Shown here: in pieces, positions 22,909-25,041 of the stretch
How positions within the stretch are numbered: position 1 is the first letter of the stretch
How the letters are laid out: every line of letters starts with the position of its first letter
Origin: Clostridia bacterium
Lineage (GTDB): Bacteria; Bacillota; Clostridia; Christensenellales; Aristaeellaceae
Direction of reading: 5' to 3'
Length of the DNA: 25,041 bases
Assembly (NCBI GenBank): GCA_016296675.1
Contig: JAEDIV010000017.1
Coordinates: 1 to 25,041 of the forward strand
The notes under the pieces: generated by a model
Databases searched by the model: none
What the model was told of the DNA's origin: nothing
The model's input: the letters and a program-made list of their open reading frames with translations, nothing else
Made by a program: the position numbers and the translations under genes

Positions 22909-23120
22909 CAGGCTGTAAGTCTTGCCACGATCAATACGAATATGCCAAGGAAGCTGTCCGCAATCTGAGGCTGTCTGTGGAAGTGGAATACATCACCGAC
23001 ATGGAGAAGGTTATGGAATACGGTGTGATGAGTATGCCCGCTATTGTTGTCAATGAAAAAGTCGTTTCCGTTGGAAAGGTATTGAAGACCTCTGACGTAG
23101 AAAAATTACTGAAAAAATAA
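22905..23120 (+). pseudogene. 5'-truncated small thioredoxin-family gene
   Basis: From 22905 another frame reads YAGCKSCHDQYEYAKEAV, then VEVEYITDMEKVMEYGVMSM, PAIVVNEKVVSVGKVL, ending at TAA 23118-23120. This is the body of small (about 75-80 residue) thioredoxin-like proteins with a CxxC site (C-K-S-C) and cis-Pro (MSMPA). Only the first strand and the start codon are missing, replaced by permease sequence. In arsenic- and metal-related operons such proteins normally sit directly beside the permease, so one deletion explains both fragments. Confidence 0.75.
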
Positions 23121-23131
23121 GAAAGCTTTGC

Positions 23132-23160
23132 TTGACAAGGCTTTATAAAACAATTACAAT
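23132..23160 (+). promoter_or_regulatory. Promoter of the NiCo-riboswitch operon
   Basis: TTGACA (23132-23137), 17-base spacer, TACAAT (23155-23160). The start is predicted near 23167, about 30 bases before the aptamer. Confidence 0.82.
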
Positions 23161-23195
23161 ACAATAACTCTTTGCACTGCATTTCGCTACAGTAC

Positions 23196-23304
23196 AAACT
23201 GATCAGGCCGGAGCTTTTTACCTGGAGCCGGGTTACTTATGTAACAGTGGATTTTTAACCACGGGACAGTACGTTACGACGACTGCTCCCGTGGTTTCTT
23301 TATA
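23196..23304 (+). ncRNA. NiCo (czcD) riboswitch with terminator
   Basis: The conserved blocks of the Ni/Co-sensing aptamer appear in order: AACTGATCAGGC (23197-23208), GAGCCGGG (23225-23232), AACAG (23243-23247) and GGGACAGT (23263-23270), forming the four-way junction with P1 ACTG/CAGT. The last block is also the 5' arm of a terminator: AACCACGGGACAGT (23257-23270) pairs with ACTG, a bulged C, and TCCCGTGGTT (23282-23296), then TTTCTTTATA. Metal binding to the aptamer would hold GGGACAGT and prevent termination, switching on the exporter downstream. The downstream CDF gene fits this class. Confidence 0.85.
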
Positions 23305-23357
23305 CACGGGAGAAAAGAAGCATAGAGTAATATCATATTCTCTCGGAGGTATATTTC

Positions 23358-24293
23358 ATGAAAAAAACCACTAAGCAAGAAAACGTAAGGATAGCTGATT
23401 TTTCTAATGAGTTCGAAAAAACTGCTGTCAAAGTATCCCTCGTCAGCATTATTGGCAATACTGTTTTGTCTCTTTTCAAAATCATTGCAGGTATTTTAGC
23501 AAACTCCAGTGCGATGATCAGCGATGCTGTCCATTCTGCATCTGATGTTCTTAGCAGTATTATTGTTATCATCGGTGTGAAGCTTTCGGCAAAAGAATCG
23601 GATAAAGACCATCCGTATGGACACGAAAGGTTTGAATGTGTTGCCGCAATTGTACTGGCAGTTATTCTGCTAATCAGCGGCTTGTTTATCGGTCATACCG
23701 CTATCGAGAAAATCAGTTCCGGCAACACGCAGGAATTCACTGTTCCGGGTGTATTGGCGCTTGTTGCAGCAATTATTTCAATTGTTGGAAAAGAAGCGTT
23801 GTATTGGTACACAAGGTTTTACGCAGTTCATCTTGATTCGGGTGCTTTAATGGCAGATGCGTGGCATCATCGTAGCGACGCGTTGTCGTCTATCGGTGCC
23901 CTGATCGGTATTGCCGGTGCAAGAATGGGTTTTCCGCTGATGGATACTGTTGCAAGCTTGGTTATTTGCATTTTTATCATAAAAGCAGCCTATGACATTT
24001 TTAAGGATGCTATTGAAAAGATGGTTGATCGCTCCTGCAGTGATGAAATGGAAAAAGACATGGTGGAATGTGCCATGCATCAGGACGGAGTGCTGGGTGT
24101 AGACTCCATTCAATCCCGTGTCTTCGGCAACAAAATCTATGTGGATATCCAAATATGTGCAGACGGCGAAATAACACTTACGCAAAGCCATCAGATTTCA
24201 AAACGGGTACACGATACTCTTGAGAACAAATTTGAGAAAATAAAACACATTACTGTTTACGTTAATCCTATCCCTCAAACACAGGAGAAATAA
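23358..24293 (+). CDS. CDF family metal cation exporter
   Basis: A 311-residue cation diffusion facilitator. Six membrane segments are visible; the metal site shows HSASD in helix 2 (SDAVHSASDVLSS) and HHRSD in helix 5 (MADAWHHRSDALSS), that is HxxxD twice, a Zn/Co/Ni-type pattern rather than the Mn-type DxxxD. The cytoplasmic C-terminal domain (about 215-305) has the usual ferredoxin-like fold with VDIQICADGEITLTQSHQIS. It exports divalent metal against protons. The ATG at 23358 follows CGGAGG. The upstream NiCo riboswitch suggests Ni or Co as physiological cargo. Confidence 0.93.
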   Translation: MKKTTKQENVRIADFSNEFEKTAVKVSLVSIIGNTVLSLFKIIAGILANSSAMISDAVHSASDVLSSIIVIIGVKLSAKESDKDHPYGHERFECVAAIVLAVILLISGLFIGHTAIEKISSGNTQEFTVPGVLALVAAIISIVGKEALYWYTRFYAVHLDSGALMADAWHHRSDALSSIGALIGIAGARMGFPLMDTVASLVICIFIIKAAYDIFKDAIEKMVDRSCSDEMEKDMVECAMHQDGVLGVDSIQSRVFGNKIYVDIQICADGEITLTQSHQISKRVHDTLENKFEKIKHITVYVNPIPQTQEK

Positions 24294-24297
24294 TAGT

Positions 24298-24705
24298 ATG
24301 AAAAGAAAAAAGGTGGCATTTATCTGTGTCCATAACTTCTGCCGCAGCCAGATCGCAGAAGCGTTGGGGAAGAAATTGGCATCCGATGTATTTGAAAGCT
24401 ATTCTGCCGGTACGGAAACCAAACCGGAGATCAATCAGGATGCAGTTCGTCTGATGAAGCAGGTTCATGGTATCGATATGGAAGCCACCCAATACAGCAA
24501 GCTACTGTCCGATATTCCAGATGTGGATGTGGTCATCACAATGGGCTGTAATGTCCAGTGTCCTTTCCTGCCATGCTCCCATCGGGAAGATTGGGGACTG
24601 GAAGATCCAACAGGCAAAAACGATGAAGCGTTCTTGAAAACTATTCGTTTGATTGAAGAAAAGGTACTGCATCTGCGGAAGCGGCTGAGTTGCATCGGAG
24701 TGTAA
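24298..24705 (+). CDS. ArsC-type arsenate reductase / LMW phosphatase-fold protein
   Basis: A 135-residue protein of the low-molecular-weight tyrosine phosphatase fold. The P-loop is CVHNFCRSQIAEA (Cys-x5-Arg, residues 10-16), where thioredoxin-linked ArsC enzymes usually have CVHNSCRSQ, so a Ser is replaced by Phe. The two further cysteines needed for the redox relay are present in MGCNVQCPFLPC, followed by EDWGLEDPTGK with the general-acid Asp. It should reduce arsenate to arsenite, if the Phe is tolerated. The start has AGGAGA upstream and lies 4 bases after the CDF stop, so it shares the NiCo-controlled transcript. Confidence 0.87.
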   Translation: MKRKKVAFICVHNFCRSQIAEALGKKLASDVFESYSAGTETKPEINQDAVRLMKQVHGIDMEATQYSKLLSDIPDVDVVITMGCNVQCPFLPCSHREDWGLEDPTGKNDEAFLKTIRLIEEKVLHLRKRLSCIGV

Positions 24706-24741
24706 TATAAAAGAAAAATAGAAAATTAAGCGCATATGCTG

Positions 24742-24778
24742 AAAGGCGCTCGATTAGCTTATCTAATCGAGCGCCTTT
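24742..24778. terminator. Bidirectional terminator after the ArsC-type gene
   Basis: A perfect 16-bp stem (24742-24757 with 24763-24778) closes a CTTAT loop. The flanking T-rich tracts are modest. It ends the CDF-arsC transcript and may also serve the remnant gene to the right. Confidence 0.82.
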
Positions 24779-24836
24779 GATCTTGTTTAGAAGCGGATTT
24801 TCAGCTTGCCGGTTAGGTTTTTCTCTTTCAGCCAAG

Positions 24837-25041
24837 TCAGAACATCATATTCAGTTTATCAGCCATGTCGTTCTGCCTTGTCGGGAAGAGGTGAGCATAG
24901 CGATAAGGAATGTCAATGCTTTCGTGACCAACTCTGTTTGCGATACCATCATTACATTGTTGAAGCTATCTCCACATAACGCCTGCATTATCGGAACTGT
25001 TCGCAAAAGACCGTGCTATATGGGATAAACTCACTCCCGAA
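24837..25041 (-). pseudogene. Decayed tyrosine recombinase C-terminus
   Basis: The minus strand reads IANRVGHESIDIPYRYAHLF, then PTRQNDMADKLNMMF and a stop (24837-24839). This is the C-terminal catalytic box of phage/ICE-type tyrosine recombinases, with the conserved H in VGHES and the catalytic tyrosine region (Y in YRYAHLF). Just upstream the frame is broken by a TAG (near 24950), and a shifted frame shows further unclear similarity. The gene runs off the window edge, so how much remains is unknown. It is probably the relic of the element that brought the right-hand segment. Confidence 0.68.

Noticed and set aside
24777..25028. An 83-codon plus-strand frame at the right edge
   Set aside because: It is antisense to the recombinase remnant, has no ribosome site and no recognisable domain.
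1..25041. CRISPR array, tRNA or rRNA genes
   Set aside because: No regularly spaced direct repeats and no cloverleaf or rRNA-like sequence noticed on either strand; the T-box is the only tRNA-related element.

Overview
The window looks like chromosome of an anaerobic, gut-type Firmicute (class Clostridia; family not determinable by eye). Reasons: strong AGGAGG-type ribosome sites, sigma-A promoters (TTGACA-17-TATAAT), a T-box leader, a NiCo-type riboswitch, a PadR/HAAS/DUF4097 module, DUF4127 and an XRE-cupin-acyl-CoA synthetase fusion. Most of the window (about 1-20.6 kb) has GC-rich third codon positions. From about 20.65 kb to the right end, codon choice shifts (more GCT/GGT/CGT) and decayed genes accumulate.

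Layout. (1) 57-4161, minus: one operon of padR, DUF1700/HAAS, nine-rung DUF4097, a DUF4838 glycosidase-like protein and an MFS transporter, with a consensus promoter carrying a palindromic operator and a strong terminator. (2) 4246-7603, minus: three-gene operon of an AlbA_2/HATPase protein, a DUF2695-tailed protein of unknown function and a small membrane-anchored protein. (3) 7683-10340, minus: MBOAT plus DHHW/AlgX-like pair for O-acylation of an exported glycan. (4) 10413-11580, minus: GH43/GH32-fold glycosidase, with a stray copy of its 5' end at 12601-12650. (5) 11633-12987: XRE regulator divergent from a SLOG protein, then a second small XRE regulator with its own operator palindrome. 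(6) 13046-14665: lipoprotein and a tandem-Nudix protein. (7) 14632-15482, minus: a deletion scar joining the 5' third of a GH20-like gene to the 3' half of pnuC, which also has a nonsense codon. (8) 15529-17812, plus: TIM-barrel protein and DUF4127 protein in an operon. (9) 17895-20617, minus: an XRE-cupin-AMP-forming acyl-CoA synthetase fusion, alone behind a T-box leader whose best-fitting specifier is AUC (Ile). (10) 20669-22649, plus: cardiolipin synthase with a long leader ending in a terminator. (11) 22783-23120: permease and thioredoxin fragments fused by deletion. (12) 23132-24778, plus: NiCo-type riboswitch, CDF metal exporter and ArsC-type reductase. (13) 24837-25041, minus: decayed tyrosine recombinase C-terminus.

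The most interesting item is the T-box/acyl-CoA synthetase unit. An uncharged-tRNA sensor in front of a short-chain acyl-CoA synthetase suggests that amino-acid starvation, probably for isoleucine, turns on activation of a carboxylic acid. This would fit salvage of 2-methylbutyrate into isoleucine by reductive carboxylation. T-box identity is read directly from sequence. The specifier reading and the pathway are inference.
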